The position numbers and the translations under genes are program-made. Under the pieces are notes generated by a model, which had not been told where the DNA came from, made no database searches, and saw nothing but the letters and a program-made list of their open reading frames with translations. From contig JZRA01000078.1 of assembly GCA_001567485.1 (NCBI GenBank), forward strand, positions 1 through 50,171: DNA of 50,171 bases. Direction: 5' to 3'. This DNA comes from Chloroflexi bacterium OLB13. GTDB taxonomy: Bacteria > Chloroflexota > Anaerolineae > Aggregatilineales > Phototrophicaceae. Positions 20,060-28,722 of this stretch are shown here, piece by piece (within the stretch, counting starts at the first letter, position 1; every line of letters starts with the position of its first letter).

Positions 20060-20854
20060 TCAGCCTTTCCAGCCATAGTACACCGGGGCATAGTCGAGGG
20101 CGTTTGGCGCGGCGGCGGTCGCCTCGGAGTCGCCGGGGTACAGGGTGGCTCCGGGCCGGCGTTCCAGCCGCTTGAAGACGCGGTAGGCCGTGGACAGCGT
20201 GGCGTAGTCGGGCAGGACGTGGTCGCCGATCCCGCAGGCGATCAGCACGTCGCGCATCCAGCGCCCCGCGCCGGCGTCCCAATCGACCGTCACAAGCGCG
20301 CTCTGTGCGCTGTCGCGGTTGCCGCGCCCCATTCCAGCGGTCATGGTGTGCATCAGGCGCTCGACCTGCCGTGAGCCTAACCCGCTGCTCATCGCGCGCA
20401 CATCGGGCGGCAGCGCCGCGCTGCTCACGCCGCCGAACGCGCTGCCGTGTCCGGTGATCGGCACAGCGAGTAGGGCGTTCACCCGTGCGCGGTCAAAAGC
20501 GCCGGGCAAGCCACCGGCCAAGTCCACGATTGACCCATTTCGATAGGCAGTGATGCGCGGCACGAGTTCGGCGTCGATGACGGCATGTACCGTCAGCCCG
20601 TGACGTGATGTCGCGTCGAGCACAGGATCGAGTCTGCTGTCGGGTGCAGAGGCGAGCCGCAGCCAGCCGTTGTGCACCGGCGCGGCCAGCAGTTTCACAG
20701 CGCGCGTAAAAGCCGGGGCCGGCATCAGCCCGAACGGGTCATAAGCGCGGCCCTCGGCGGCGTCGAGCGCGGCGGCGACATCCGCCAATACGACATCGCG
20801 GCTGGCCGGCCCAACCGCGATGTACACGCTTACGAAGTGAGCCAGTTCACTCAT
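20060..20854 (-). CDS. Protein of unknown function
   Basis: I do not recognise a family for this 264-residue protein. It starts MSELAHFVSVYIAVGPASRD, with the ATG overlapping the preceding stop (ATGA at 20854-20851). It has no signal peptide or membrane helix. A small Gly/Ser-rich stretch (GHGSAFGGVSSAALPP) and the segment GSRQVERLMHTMTAGMGRGNRD sit mid-protein, and VTVDWDAGAGRWMRDVLIACG and a Tyr-rich end (DYAPVYYGWKG) follow. Length, composition and coupled translation on both sides argue that it is a real gene. Its neighbours, a secreted PA14/SH3b protein and a methyltransferase, do not define a pathway. Confidence 0.75.
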   Translation of the reverse strand: MSELAHFVSVYIAVGPASRDVVLADVAAALDAAEGRAYDPFGLMPAPAFTRAVKLLAAPVHNGWLRLASAPDSRLDPVLDATSRHGLTVHAVIDAELVPRITAYRNGSIVDLAGGLPGAFDRARVNALLAVPITGHGSAFGGVSSAALPPDVRAMSSGLGSRQVERLMHTMTAGMGRGNRDSAQSALVTVDWDAGAGRWMRDVLIACGIGDHVLPDYATLSTAYRVFKRLERRPGATLYPGDSEATAAAPNALDYAPVYYGWKG

Positions 20855-21915
20855 CGCACCGGGACGTTGTTGATGTCGCCTTGCGTGATCTTGGTGAACG
20901 GTGAATACACCCAGCCGATGGTACCCTTCCACGCGACCTGATACCAGTAGCCGTCTCCCGTGCGGCCGACGACCGGTAGGAAGCCGCCCCACGTCACGCG
21001 GCCGATCTGCGTTCCGGCGACGCTTGGGACGTCGCGCAGCACCAGCGTCGCGGTCGACTGCACGACGACACCCGTATCTGGATAGCCGCCGGGGACGCCG
21101 AGCGTGCCGAACGGGCTGGTGATCGGCGGGTTGTACTCATTGCCGTTGATGAACAGGTAGTACCCATACGACCAGCCTTGATAGCCGCCAAGCTGCAAGA
21201 GGAACCAGCGCGCTTCGGCGTCACGGCCAAGCACCTGATACGTCTCGCCGCGCAGAATTTGACCGAGTTTGCGGCCGCCGGTGGTTGGAGCGTCGCGCAC
21301 GTTGAGCACCGATGCGCGGATGACCGTCGCCGTCAGCGCGCCGGGCGGGATGGGCGGAAGCGCCGTGCGTGACGCGGTCAGGGTGACGGTCGGCGTGAAG
21401 CCGAAGCCCGGCGTTTGCAGCCCGCCGCCGCCGATGAGCTGATAGTAGAAGTTGATGCTGGCGTTGCCGGTGAAGGTGCGGAATTCGACCGACATCGTAG
21501 CAGGCCCGACGTTCAGCGAAACCGTTCCGCTGACGACCTGCGCCGTGCCGATGTCCTGCCCGGTGAACGGGATAATCACGATGCCGTTGACGGTCACGCG
21601 GACGTCGTCTTCGCGCAGCACCGTGAACTGATACGTGCCGGGGGTCGTGATCTGCTGCGTGCCGCTCCAGCGAATCGAGAAGTTGTCGACCGGGAGCGTC
21701 ACCTGCCCGTTGGTGGGCGAGCCGGCGCCGAAACTGAAGTTCAACACCTGATCGACCTTTGTGAACGCGGCCGGCGGCGTGAAGTTGGCGTCGTTGAAGT
21801 ATTCGCCCGTCCAGTTGCTACCCGTAAATGCCTGCGCTTGTACGGGAGTCGACACAAGGCTGATTGCGCCGAATATCACCACCGCCATCGCAAACAAGAT
21901 GAGCCGCTTCACCAT
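20851..21915 (-). CDS. Secreted PA14 and SH3b domain protein
   Basis: This 354-residue exported protein has a signal peptide (MVKRLILFAMAVVIFGAISL ... VQAQA) but no lipobox cysteine. Residues ~30-165 form a PA14 domain (WTGEYFNDANFTPPAAF, IRWSGTQQITTPGTYQFTV, DDVRVTVNG, NASINFYYQL), a beta-barrel fold usually linked to carbohydrate binding. After a Thr/Pro linker come two bacterial SH3 domains (ASVLNVRDAPTTGGRKLGQI, then TATLVLRDVPSVAGTQIGRV ... GTIGWVYSPF), which usually bind cell-wall or protein ligands. The start at 21915 has a strong Shine-Dalgarno (GGAGGGAG). It is the first gene of the leftward operon and is probably a surface or envelope protein. A -10-like box and a palindrome lie about 190-215 bases upstream. 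Confidence 0.87.
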   Translation of the reverse strand: MVKRLILFAMAVVIFGAISLVSTPVQAQAFTGSNWTGEYFNDANFTPPAAFTKVDQVLNFSFGAGSPTNGQVTLPVDNFSIRWSGTQQITTPGTYQFTVLREDDVRVTVNGIVIIPFTGQDIGTAQVVSGTVSLNVGPATMSVEFRTFTGNASINFYYQLIGGGGLQTPGFGFTPTVTLTASRTALPPIPPGALTATVIRASVLNVRDAPTTGGRKLGQILRGETYQVLGRDAEARWFLLQLGGYQGWSYGYYLFINGNEYNPPITSPFGTLGVPGGYPDTGVVVQSTATLVLRDVPSVAGTQIGRVTWGGFLPVVGRTGDGYWYQVAWKGTIGWVYSPFTKITQGDINNVPVR

Positions 21916-22008
21916 GACGACTCCCTCCGTCCCGTGATGTATGAGAGCTTGGAGCGTGTTTGAGCAATCCATCGTGCGTAACCCGGCAAATCGGATATTC
22001 GCATTACT

Positions 22009-22055
22009 TCAACCCCCCGGCCCTTACTCATAACCATCGAGAGGGGGACTTGAGT
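22009..22055. repeat. C-rich/G-rich dispersed intergenic repeat, copy 1
   Basis: CAACCCCCCGGCCCTTACTC is followed about 10 bases later by GAGAGGGGGACTTGAG, forming an imperfect C-tract/G-tract inverted arrangement. The CAACCCCC-GGCCC core recurs at 31226-31240. It sits in the leader of the PA14/SH3b operon. It looks like a degenerate REP-like element. Confidence 0.4.
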
Positions 22056-22098
22056 GCGGCAAGATCGGGGTGAACATTGTAGTGCGACCACCCCATAC

Positions 22099-22132
22099 CG
22101 TTTGTACAAACGCGCTCTTGGTTTTCATTATA
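22099..22132 (-). promoter_or_regulatory. Putative promoter -10 box and 14-bp palindromic operator
   Basis: On the minus strand TATAAT lies at 22132-22127. The perfect palindrome CGTTTGTACAAACG lies at 22112-22099, just past the expected transcription start. No good -35 box is visible at 16-18 bases. The position fits a repressor operator for the PA14/SH3b operon, with a leader of about 190 bases to the ATG at 21915. The regulator is unknown. Confidence 0.45.
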
Positions 22133-22170
22133 GCGATTCGGAAGGGTGTGCGCATGGCGGTTCTCAACGG

Positions 22171-23877
22171 TTAGGACGATGGTAGGGGAATCGTCACCTC
22201 AAACTCAGTTACGGCGTCATCTGCGCCTGCCTGTTCAATCACCACCTGCATGCGCCACGTCCCGGCCTGATCGAGCTGCGCTTCCGCCACGACGTATGCG
22301 CCGTCACCGGACGGCTGTGCGTCGAACGTGAGTTCCCGTCCGCTGCCGTCAGGGGATGCTGCGCGGATTTGCACGCGTGTCGCATCGGTGAGCGCGCGGT
22401 TGCTGTCACTGAGCACGAATGGCGACACGACGATCTCGTTGGCCCCGACGCGCCCCGGCAGCACTTCGAGATGCACCATGACATCGCCGGCGATCCCCAT
22501 GCCGAAATACGGCGCTCCGTCGGCTGTTGTGTTGGAAGCGTCCGCCTGCGCGCGCAGCTGCGAAACGTCGACCGCCGGCAAACCCGAGGCCATCACCGCC
22601 GACACGACGAACAGCGCGGCCGCCAGAATCAGCTCGCCGCCCACTGTCATCCGCAGCATCGGCGGCCACGACTCGATCCCGCGCTTGAGCCGCGGCTCGA
22701 CGACCAACACGTTGAACCCTGCCAGCGCGAACATCCCGGTGAACAAGATGCCTTTGACCACGGCGGCCCGGCCATACACGGTCGCGGTCAGCAGGCCGCC
22801 GTCGTTGATCTGCTGCAGCGCGGCGAACAACCCGCCGACCGCCAGCAGCATCACCAGCAGGCGCGCGATGTTCGAGAAGCGGCTGACCGCCTTCGACAGC
22901 GATTTAGCGGAAGGGGCATCCGGCGCGGGCAGCAGTACGACGATCCACGCCGCCAGCCCGCCGACCCACAGCGCGGCCCCGGTGCGGTGCAGCATATCGT
23001 TCAACACCGCGTCGGCGCTGCCCAGCGCGCGGGCATGGCTGACCAGACTCGGCAGCACGGCCAATCCCAATCCGATCAGGCTCAGCATGCCCCAATGCAG
23101 CGGTTTCCCCCGGCGGATCGCCAGCATCGCGCCGAGGATCACCCATAGGCCGGCGCGCCCCAGCCAGACAGTGCCGTAGGCCGAACTGCCTAAGAGGCCG
23201 GATGCGCTGCCATCCCACAGATTCGCCGGAAAGGACGATCCGGTCATCACGGCGGCGTTGGCGGACAAGCCGACGAGCAGCCCTGCGCCGGCGAATGCCC
23301 ATCCAGCGACGGCCGCGCGGCGCAGGCGATCGTTCCGGACGGGGAGTCCTTGCGTAAGGCCGGGCCGCCACACGAGCGTTGCGAAGGCCGCTACGCCCAA
23401 CGTCAGCGCAGCGCCCGCCATGTCGAGCCAGCGGCCGATCACATTCAGCGGCGGCACCGACTCGTCGATGATGACGCGCGCCGCCGAGCCAGCCGTCATG
23501 CCGATCCCGAACGTGTAACGCCCGGCTGACTCGTGTCCGTCGGCCGCGCTGACGACTCGCCAAGCGACGGTGTATACGTCGTCGGGCAGATCGCCCGCGA
23601 GTGACAGCTCCAGCGTAAACGGGTCGTCCTGCGCAGGCTGGCCGCCCGCTGCGATTTCCTCACCGGCGAGGTTGCGGAGGCGAATGTCGCTGTGCGCCGG
23701 CTCGATCGGCTCGCTGAAGGTCAGGCGAACGACATCCGGCGCGGCGTCGATGCGGGAATTCGCGCTCGGGTCTGCGCTCACCAGATCGGCGTGGGCTGCG
23801 GCTGGCCCAGCCCCCAGCATCAACACAGCGACAAGCACGGCCAGTACGCTCACGCGCGGTGGAACACGTCGGATCAT
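22171..23877 (-). CDS. Copper resistance protein, CopC-CopD fusion with C-terminal beta domain
   Basis: This is a 568-residue membrane protein. A signal peptide ends in AAA, leaving His29 at the mature N-terminus. The CopC domain (~29-125) includes the copper-site motif SAADGHESAGRYTFGI, so the N-terminal His and the DGH His are available as ligands. A CopD region of about eight membrane helices (~145-430) follows, with conserved-looking His in LVSHARALG and LHRTGAALWVGGLAAW. The last ~125 residues form a soluble beta domain (GDVMVHLEVLPGRVGANEIVV ... AQLDQAGTWRMQVVIEQ) resembling YtkA-like domains. It probably binds periplasmic copper and moves it across the membrane. The start at 23877 has GGAGACC upstream. 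It is monocistronic and divergent from the S1-protein gene. Confidence 0.9.
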   Translation of the reverse strand: MIRRVPPRVSVLAVLVAVLMLGAGPAAAHADLVSADPSANSRIDAAPDVVRLTFSEPIEPAHSDIRLRNLAGEEIAAGGQPAQDDPFTLELSLAGDLPDDVYTVAWRVVSAADGHESAGRYTFGIGMTAGSAARVIIDESVPPLNVIGRWLDMAGAALTLGVAAFATLVWRPGLTQGLPVRNDRLRRAAVAGWAFAGAGLLVGLSANAAVMTGSSFPANLWDGSASGLLGSSAYGTVWLGRAGLWVILGAMLAIRRGKPLHWGMLSLIGLGLAVLPSLVSHARALGSADAVLNDMLHRTGAALWVGGLAAWIVVLLPAPDAPSAKSLSKAVSRFSNIARLLVMLLAVGGLFAALQQINDGGLLTATVYGRAAVVKGILFTGMFALAGFNVLVVEPRLKRGIESWPPMLRMTVGGELILAAALFVVSAVMASGLPAVDVSQLRAQADASNTTADGAPYFGMGIAGDVMVHLEVLPGRVGANEIVVSPFVLSDSNRALTDATRVQIRAASPDGSGRELTFDAQPSGDGAYVVAEAQLDQAGTWRMQVVIEQAGADDAVTEFEVTIPLPSS

Positions 23878-24095
23878 GTATACAGGTCTCCATAGACAGG
23901 CGTATCACGCGCCTAGTACGCTGGTACGCCCTTCCACATCTCATGTGGCCGGCATTGTACCGTGCGCACCTTAGACGCAGCGAAATGCGCCGCTAAGCGA
24001 AAGAAAGCAGGCGTCGGATCATGCCCGGATCGCTTATCACCATGGCCGGCGCGCGCTGTCACGTTAATGGTAGGTCAGGACGGTTCAACCATAAG

Positions 24096-24124
24096 TTGCT
24101 ACCGTTCAGGCAGGTGTGTATAAT
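24096..24124 (+). promoter_or_regulatory. Sigma-70-type promoter of the S1-domain protein gene
   Basis: TTGCTA at 24096-24101 and a perfect TATAAT at 24119-24124 are separated by exactly 17 bases. This is the best housekeeping promoter in the window. It implies a leader of about 145 bases before the ATG at 24275. The region 23878-24095 between the divergent genes shows no further gene. Confidence 0.7.
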
Positions 24125-24274
24125 CCAGTTGCTTGTGTCCGTTTGCACGGATTATAGTTTTGTGCGCATAGCACACGGCGCGCGGGACGCGCGGCCGAAG
24201 CGAATATCGTGTCCCACTACACAGACAGGGTTGTTGGCGTGGCAGCAGCCGGAACACACACACAGGGATCGAGC

Positions 24275-25591
24275 ATGACCGACGAGATGGAAAAGCCGAT
24301 GGATGCGCCGAACGGCGAGCCTGCGGACGTCAAACCACAGGAAGAGGCGGCGTCAGAAGCCGCCCCTGCGCAGCCACCGCTTCCCCAACAAGATAAGCCC
24401 GCCGCCGCTGCCGAAGGGGCCGAACCGCCTGTTGAATCCGCGCCTGAGCCAGCAGCCGAAGCACAGCCCGCGCCGGAGGCCAAGCCTGAGCGCCCGCCCA
24501 GCCGGTTCAGCCGTGGGGACTTGGCGCCCGGCGTACTGGCGTCCAAATCGCCGCTGATGATTACGTTCGATCTGGGCGAGGGCGCGACCGGCGAGATTAT
24601 GAGCCGCGAGCTGGAGCGCATGTCTCCGCAGCAGTTGGCGGAACTTGAAGAGGGCAAGTCGTACACCGTGTTCATCGTCAACCCGATGAACCACGAGGGC
24701 AAGACGCTGGTCTCGCTCAGCCGCGCCGAAGAGGAGATCGACTGGCGCCGGGCGGAGGAATACCGCGGCGAGCAGAAGGTGTTTGAAGGCACGGTGGCCG
24801 GCTTCAACAAGGGCGGCCTGATCGTGCGCTTCGGGCGCTTGCGCGGGTTCGTGCCGCTGAGCCAGATGAGCGACGAACGCCGCCGCGCCGTGCAGGCATC
24901 CACGCCGGATCAGTACGACTCAATGGTCAATCAGTCGATCAACTGCAAGGTCATGGAAGTCGACCAGAAGCAGAACCGGCTGATCTTGTCTGAGCGTATG
25001 GCGAACCGCGAAAGCCGCGAGAAGCGTAAGGAAGATCTGATCGCCAAGCTCAACGTCGGCCAGTTGATGAACGGGCGCGTCGTCAGCCTTGAGGACTTCG
25101 GCGCGTTTGTCGACATCGGCGGGGCCGAAGGACTGGTGCATCTGACCGAGTTGAGTTGGAAGCATGTCACGCACCCGCGCGACGTGCTGAAGATCGGGCA
25201 GGAGGTGCGCGTCGAGGTCATCAGCGTCGACCGTGAGCGCAAACGCATCGGGCTGAGCATCAAGCGCACCGAGGCCGACCCGTGGGATGAGATCGCCACG
25301 ACGTACACGCAGGGCCAGCTTGTGCGCGCCAGAGTGACCAAGCTGACTAAGTTCGGTGCGTTCGCCCGCCTTGTCGACAACAACGAGATCGAGGGCTTGA
25401 TCCACATCAGCGAGCTGTCCGACAGCCGTGTGAATCACCCGAAGGATGTCGTCAATGAAGGCGACGAAATCACCCTGCGCGTCATCAAGGTCGACGTGCG
25501 CAACCGCCGCTTGGGCCTGAGCCTCAAGCGTGTCAACAGCGCCGAATACCTCGACCTCGACCTCGGCCGCGATTGGGGCGACGAGCACTAA
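24275..25591 (+). CDS. S1 RNA-binding domain protein (ribosomal protein S1-like)
   Basis: This 438-residue protein begins with a disordered segment of about 75 residues rich in Pro, Ala and Glu. It is followed by four S1 (OB-fold) repeats: a diverged first (ITFDLGEGATGEIMSREL), then EGTVAGFNKGGLIVRFGRLRGFVPLSQM, NGRVVSLEDFGAFVDIGGAEGLVHLTEL and RARVTKLTKFGAFARLVDNNEIEGLIHISEL. It should bind mRNA, as bacterial S1-type proteins do, either on the ribosome or as an RNA chaperone. The ATG at 24275 (MTDEMEKPMD) has AGGGA upstream and is preferred over an earlier in-frame start at 24209. It is transcribed alone from a strong promoter and ended by a hairpin at 25618. Confidence 0.9.
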   Translation: MTDEMEKPMDAPNGEPADVKPQEEAASEAAPAQPPLPQQDKPAAAAEGAEPPVESAPEPAAEAQPAPEAKPERPPSRFSRGDLAPGVLASKSPLMITFDLGEGATGEIMSRELERMSPQQLAELEEGKSYTVFIVNPMNHEGKTLVSLSRAEEEIDWRRAEEYRGEQKVFEGTVAGFNKGGLIVRFGRLRGFVPLSQMSDERRRAVQASTPDQYDSMVNQSINCKVMEVDQKQNRLILSERMANRESREKRKEDLIAKLNVGQLMNGRVVSLEDFGAFVDIGGAEGLVHLTELSWKHVTHPRDVLKIGQEVRVEVISVDRERKRIGLSIKRTEADPWDEIATTYTQGQLVRARVTKLTKFGAFARLVDNNEIEGLIHISELSDSRVNHPKDVVNEGDEITLRVIKVDVRNRRLGLSLKRVNSAEYLDLDLGRDWGDEH

Positions 25592-25617
25592 ACCAGCACG
25601 ACGCATCGAATGGCTGC

Positions 25618-25652
25618 GGCTCCGGTGGACAGCACATCGGAGCCGTTTTGTT
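25618..25652 (+). terminator. Rho-independent terminator after the S1-protein gene
   Basis: GGCTCCG (25618-25624) pairs perfectly with CGGAGCC (25638-25644) around a 13-base loop and is followed by GTTTTGTT. It lies 27 bases after the stop codon. Confidence 0.75.
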
Positions 25653-25710
25653 GACCGCGCGGATGAATGTTTCGTGATGCGCCGTCAGCAGTGGTGTCAC
25701 GCGTGATCCA

Positions 25711-25734
25711 CCTACCCGAATTGGTAGGGGTTTT
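25711..25734. other. Second hairpin in the S1-protein/clpC intergenic region
   Basis: CCTACC (25711-25716), loop CGAATT, GGTAGG (25723-25728), followed by GGTTTTGG. It could be a back-up terminator, or an operator upstream of clpC. The -10 box of clpC lies about 70 bases further on. Confidence 0.4.
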
Positions 25735-25799
25735 GGCGCATTGTGACGGGTAACGCCGATTCTAAGTCACTTCTGACGCGACATCGCGGCCGATTGCGG

Positions 25800-25805
25800 T
25801 ATAAT
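25800..25805 (+). promoter_or_regulatory. Putative -10 box of clpC
   Basis: A perfect TATAAT lies 87 bases upstream of the clpC start. No convincing -35 is visible at 16-18 bases (CGCGAC at 17). No CIRCE inverted repeat or CtsR heptamer pair is seen, so heat-shock control by those regulators is not supported here. Confidence 0.5.
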
Positions 25806-25892
25806 TCTGCTACCACGCCGGCGGATGACCCATTTATGCCGCCGTCATGCGGGGTCAATGTCAACACATGAAATGCGGCGGAGGTCTTTGCC

Positions 25893-28466
25893 GTGGCGAA
25901 CAAGGGTATGGAGCGTTTTACGCAGCGCGCCCGGCGAGTGCTGGGGCTGGCGCAAGAAGAGGCCGAGCGCCTCAACCATGCGCACATCGGCACCGAGCAT
26001 CTGCTGCTTGGGCTGCTGCGCGAAGAAGGCGGTGTTGCGGGGCGCGTGCTGCGCGAACTCGGACTCGATCCGCGCCGTGTCGAGGAACTGGTCGTCAAGA
26101 TGAAGAAGCCGGAATCGCGCCAACGCTCCGGCAACTTTGACTTGACCGCCGGCACCAAGCGCGTGATGGAACTGGCGATCGACGAAGCACGTCGCATGGG
26201 GCATCACTACATCGGCACCGAACACCTGCTGCTGGCGCTCGTGCGTCAGCCGGAAGGCACCGCAATCGAGGTGCTGCGCCGGCTCGGCATCACGCCGGAG
26301 GAGGTGCGCCGCCAGACGAACAACGTGCTGCGTGACAGCCCGGTTCAGCCGCCGCAGAACAACGAGCCGCAGGAACCGACCTCACCGGCCCCGCGCCGGC
26401 CCCTCGGAGCGTCCGGGTCGTCGCCGTCGTCACGCCGCAGCAGTGAGAATAAGACACCGATGGTCGATCAGCTGGCGACCGACCTGACCGAACTGGCCCG
26501 CGAAGGCAAGCTCGATCCGGTCGTCGGCCGCGAGACGGAGATCGAGCGCGTCATTCAGGTGCTCAGCCGCCGCCGCAAGAACAACCCTGCGCTGATCGGC
26601 GAGCCGGGCGTCGGCAAAACGGCCATCGTCGAGGGCCTCGCCCAGCGCATCGTCGCCGGCGACACGCCGCGCCCGCTGTTGGGCAAGCGCGTGCTGCAGT
26701 TGGACGTCGGGTCGCTGGTGGCCGGCACGATGTACCGCGGCCAGTTCGAGGAACGCCTCAAGCGCGTCATCGAAGAACTCAAGCAGTCCGACAGCATCCT
26801 GTTCATCGACGAGGTGCACATGCTGGTCGGCGCAGGGTCGGCGGGCAGCAGTGTCGACGCCGCCAATATCCTCAAGCCCGCGCTGTCCCGTGGCGAACTC
26901 CAGTGCATCGGCGCGACCACGTTGGACGAGTATCGCAAGCACATCGAGAGCGACGCCGCCCTTGAGCGCCGCTTCCAGCAAATTCTGGTGGCCGAGCCGT
27001 CGATCGAAGAGACGGTCGAAATCCTGCAAGGCATCAAAGAGCCGTATCAGCAGCATCACAGCGTCGAGATCACCGACGAGGCAATCGAATCGGCGGCGAA
27101 TCTGTCGGCGCGTTATATCCCCGACCGCTTCCTGCCGGACAAGGCCATCGACCTGATCGACGAAGCGTCCGCCCGGCTGCGCATGTATAAGTCGCCAGAG
27201 GCCGCGCAGGTGCGCAAGGCGGAGGCCGAGCTGTCGCGCATCGAGGAGGAGATCAACGGGTTTCAGGAAGGCGAAGAGGCCGAGGCCAACGATGTCGACC
27301 GGCTGCGGATGCAGGCCGAAGGGCTGCGCGCCACGCTCTCCGACCTCAAGGCCAACTGGAACAACGAGACCAATCAGCCGCGCTTGGTGGGCGACGACAT
27401 CGCCGAGGTCGTGTCGATGTGGACGGGGATCCCTGTCCGCCGCATGGCAAGCGACGAGACTCAGCGCCTACTCGAAATGGAGCGCGCGCTGCACAGCCGC
27501 ATCGTCGGCCAGAACGAGGCGATCGACGCGATCAGCAAGGCCGTGCGTCGCAGCCGCGCCGGGTTGAAAGACCCGCGCCGCCCGATCGGGACGTTCATGT
27601 TCTTGGGGCCGACCGGGGTCGGCAAGACCGAGCTGACCAAGTCGCTGGCCGAGTTCATGTTCGGCTCGGAAGACGCGCTGGTGCAGCTTGATATGAGCGA
27701 GTTCATGGAGCGCCACAGCATCGCCCGGCTGGTCGGCGCGCCTCCGGGTTATGTTGGTTATGAAGACGCCGGCCAGCTCACCGAGGCGATCCGCCGCCGC
27801 CCATACAGCATCATCGTGTTTGACGAAATCGAGAAGGCGCACCCTGAGGCCTTCAACATGCTGCTGCAGGTGATGGAAGAGGGCCGCCTGACCGACGCCC
27901 GCGGCCGCAAGGTCGACTTCCGCAATGCGATCATCGTGATGACGAGCAACGTCGGCGCCGATACCATCAAGCGCGGCACGACGCTCGGCTTCCAGATCAG
28001 CGGCGACGAAGAGCGCACCGAGGCTCAGCGTTTCGACGACATGAAGAAGAGCGTGATGGATCAGCTCCGCCGCGTCTTCCGCCCGGAGTTCCTCAACCGC
28101 GTCGACGCGACCATTGTGTTCCGCCCGCTTTCACGCGCCGAGATCAAGCAGATCGTCGAGCTGGAGATCAAGAAGGTCAGCGACCGCCTGATCGAGAACG
28201 CGATCTCGCTTGAGCTGAGCGAGGAAGCACAGGACTGGCTCGCCGAACACGGCTACGATCCTGAGTTCGGCGCGCGCCCACTGCGCCGCCTGATCCAGAA
28301 CGAGGTCGAAGACCGGCTGTCCGACGGCATCCTCGCCGGACGCTTCGGGCTGGGCAGCGTCGTCCGCGTGATCGTCGACGATAACGCGCTTGGACTGGTC
28401 AACGGCGACGAGGAATTCACCGGCGAGAACGAGTTCCACACCGAGCCAGAGACGCCGGCGATCTAA
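25893..28466 (+). CDS. clpC: ATP-dependent Clp protease ATP-binding subunit ClpC
   Basis: This is an 857-residue AAA+ unfoldase with the full ClpC plan: two N-terminal Clp repeats ([40 protein letters not shown]), D1 with Walker A GEPGVGKT and Walker B ILFIDEVH, a middle region (~430-510) containing a short coiled coil, D2 with GPTGVGKT and [12 protein letters not shown], and the C-terminal D2-small domain. The M-region UVR-type segment is weak. A GTG start at 25893 is chosen because GGAGG lies 8 bases before it; ATG at 25908 (MERFTQRAR) is a possible alternative. It unfolds substrates for ClpP, which is not in the window. A strong terminator follows at 28490. Confidence 0.96.
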   Translation: MANKGMERFTQRARRVLGLAQEEAERLNHAHIGTEHLLLGLLREEGGVAGRVLRELGLDPRRVEELVVKMKKPESRQRSGNFDLTAGTKRVMELAIDEARRMGHHYIGTEHLLLALVRQPEGTAIEVLRRLGITPEEVRRQTNNVLRDSPVQPPQNNEPQEPTSPAPRRPLGASGSSPSSRRSSENKTPMVDQLATDLTELAREGKLDPVVGRETEIERVIQVLSRRRKNNPALIGEPGVGKTAIVEGLAQRIVAGDTPRPLLGKRVLQLDVGSLVAGTMYRGQFEERLKRVIEELKQSDSILFIDEVHMLVGAGSAGSSVDAANILKPALSRGELQCIGATTLDEYRKHIESDAALERRFQQILVAEPSIEETVEILQGIKEPYQQHHSVEITDEAIESAANLSARYIPDRFLPDKAIDLIDEASARLRMYKSPEAAQVRKAEAELSRIEEEINGFQEGEEAEANDVDRLRMQAEGLRATLSDLKANWNNETNQPRLVGDDIAEVVSMWTGIPVRRMASDETQRLLEMERALHSRIVGQNEAIDAISKAVRRSRAGLKDPRRPIGTFMFLGPTGVGKTELTKSLAEFMFGSEDALVQLDMSEFMERHSIARLVGAPPGYVGYEDAGQLTEAIRRRPYSIIVFDEIEKAHPEAFNMLLQVMEEGRLTDARGRKVDFRNAIIVMTSNVGADTIKRGTTLGFQISGDEERTEAQRFDDMKKSVMDQLRRVFRPEFLNRVDATIVFRPLSRAEIKQIVELEIKKVSDRLIENAISLELSEEAQDWLAEHGYDPEFGARPLRRLIQNEVEDRLSDGILAGRFGLGSVVRVIVDDNALGLVNGDEEFTGENEFHTEPETPAI

Positions 28467-28489
28467 CCGGCACATCGCATGACATCGAA

Positions 28490-28519
28490 GGGCTGCGCAT
28501 TACCGCGCGGCCCTTTTTT
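28490..28519 (+). terminator. Rho-independent terminator of clpC
   Basis: GGGCTGCGC (28490-28498) pairs with GCGCGGCCC (28505-28513) with one G-T wobble and is followed directly by TTTTTT. A textbook intrinsic terminator. Confidence 0.88.
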
Positions 28520-28623
28520 GTTCTTTCGCCAAAGGGCTTGCGGCAGTTGGACACCCTTTTCCAAGATGCGGGGTGCAGCAGCGCAAACGGCTGTCGGGAG
28601 ATGACGCGCCAACCTGTTAAGCG

Positions 28624-28652
28624 CGAAGTTGAAAGTGTTGAGTGATGAGAAA
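28624..28652. repeat. Short dispersed repeat, copy 1
   Basis: The segment contains GTTGAAAGT, five bases, then GTGATGAGA. The same two 9-mers with the same spacing occur at 43045-43067. Between the clpC terminator and the HEAT-repeat gene (28520-28722) I otherwise see only a small inverted repeat, GGGAGA-ccgaa-TCTCCC at 28689-28705, which could end the leftward HEAT transcript. Confidence 0.4.
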
Positions 28653-28722
28653 ACACCGCGCTGTATAGCTCGACTAACGCTGCAAGATGGGAGACCGAAT
28701 CTCCCGACTTACGAACACCGGC

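Noticed and set aside
25711..25805. CIRCE or CtsR operator upstream of clpC
   Set aside because: The only inverted repeat is CCTACC-N6-GGTAGG, which matches neither the CIRCE consensus nor the CtsR heptamer repeat.
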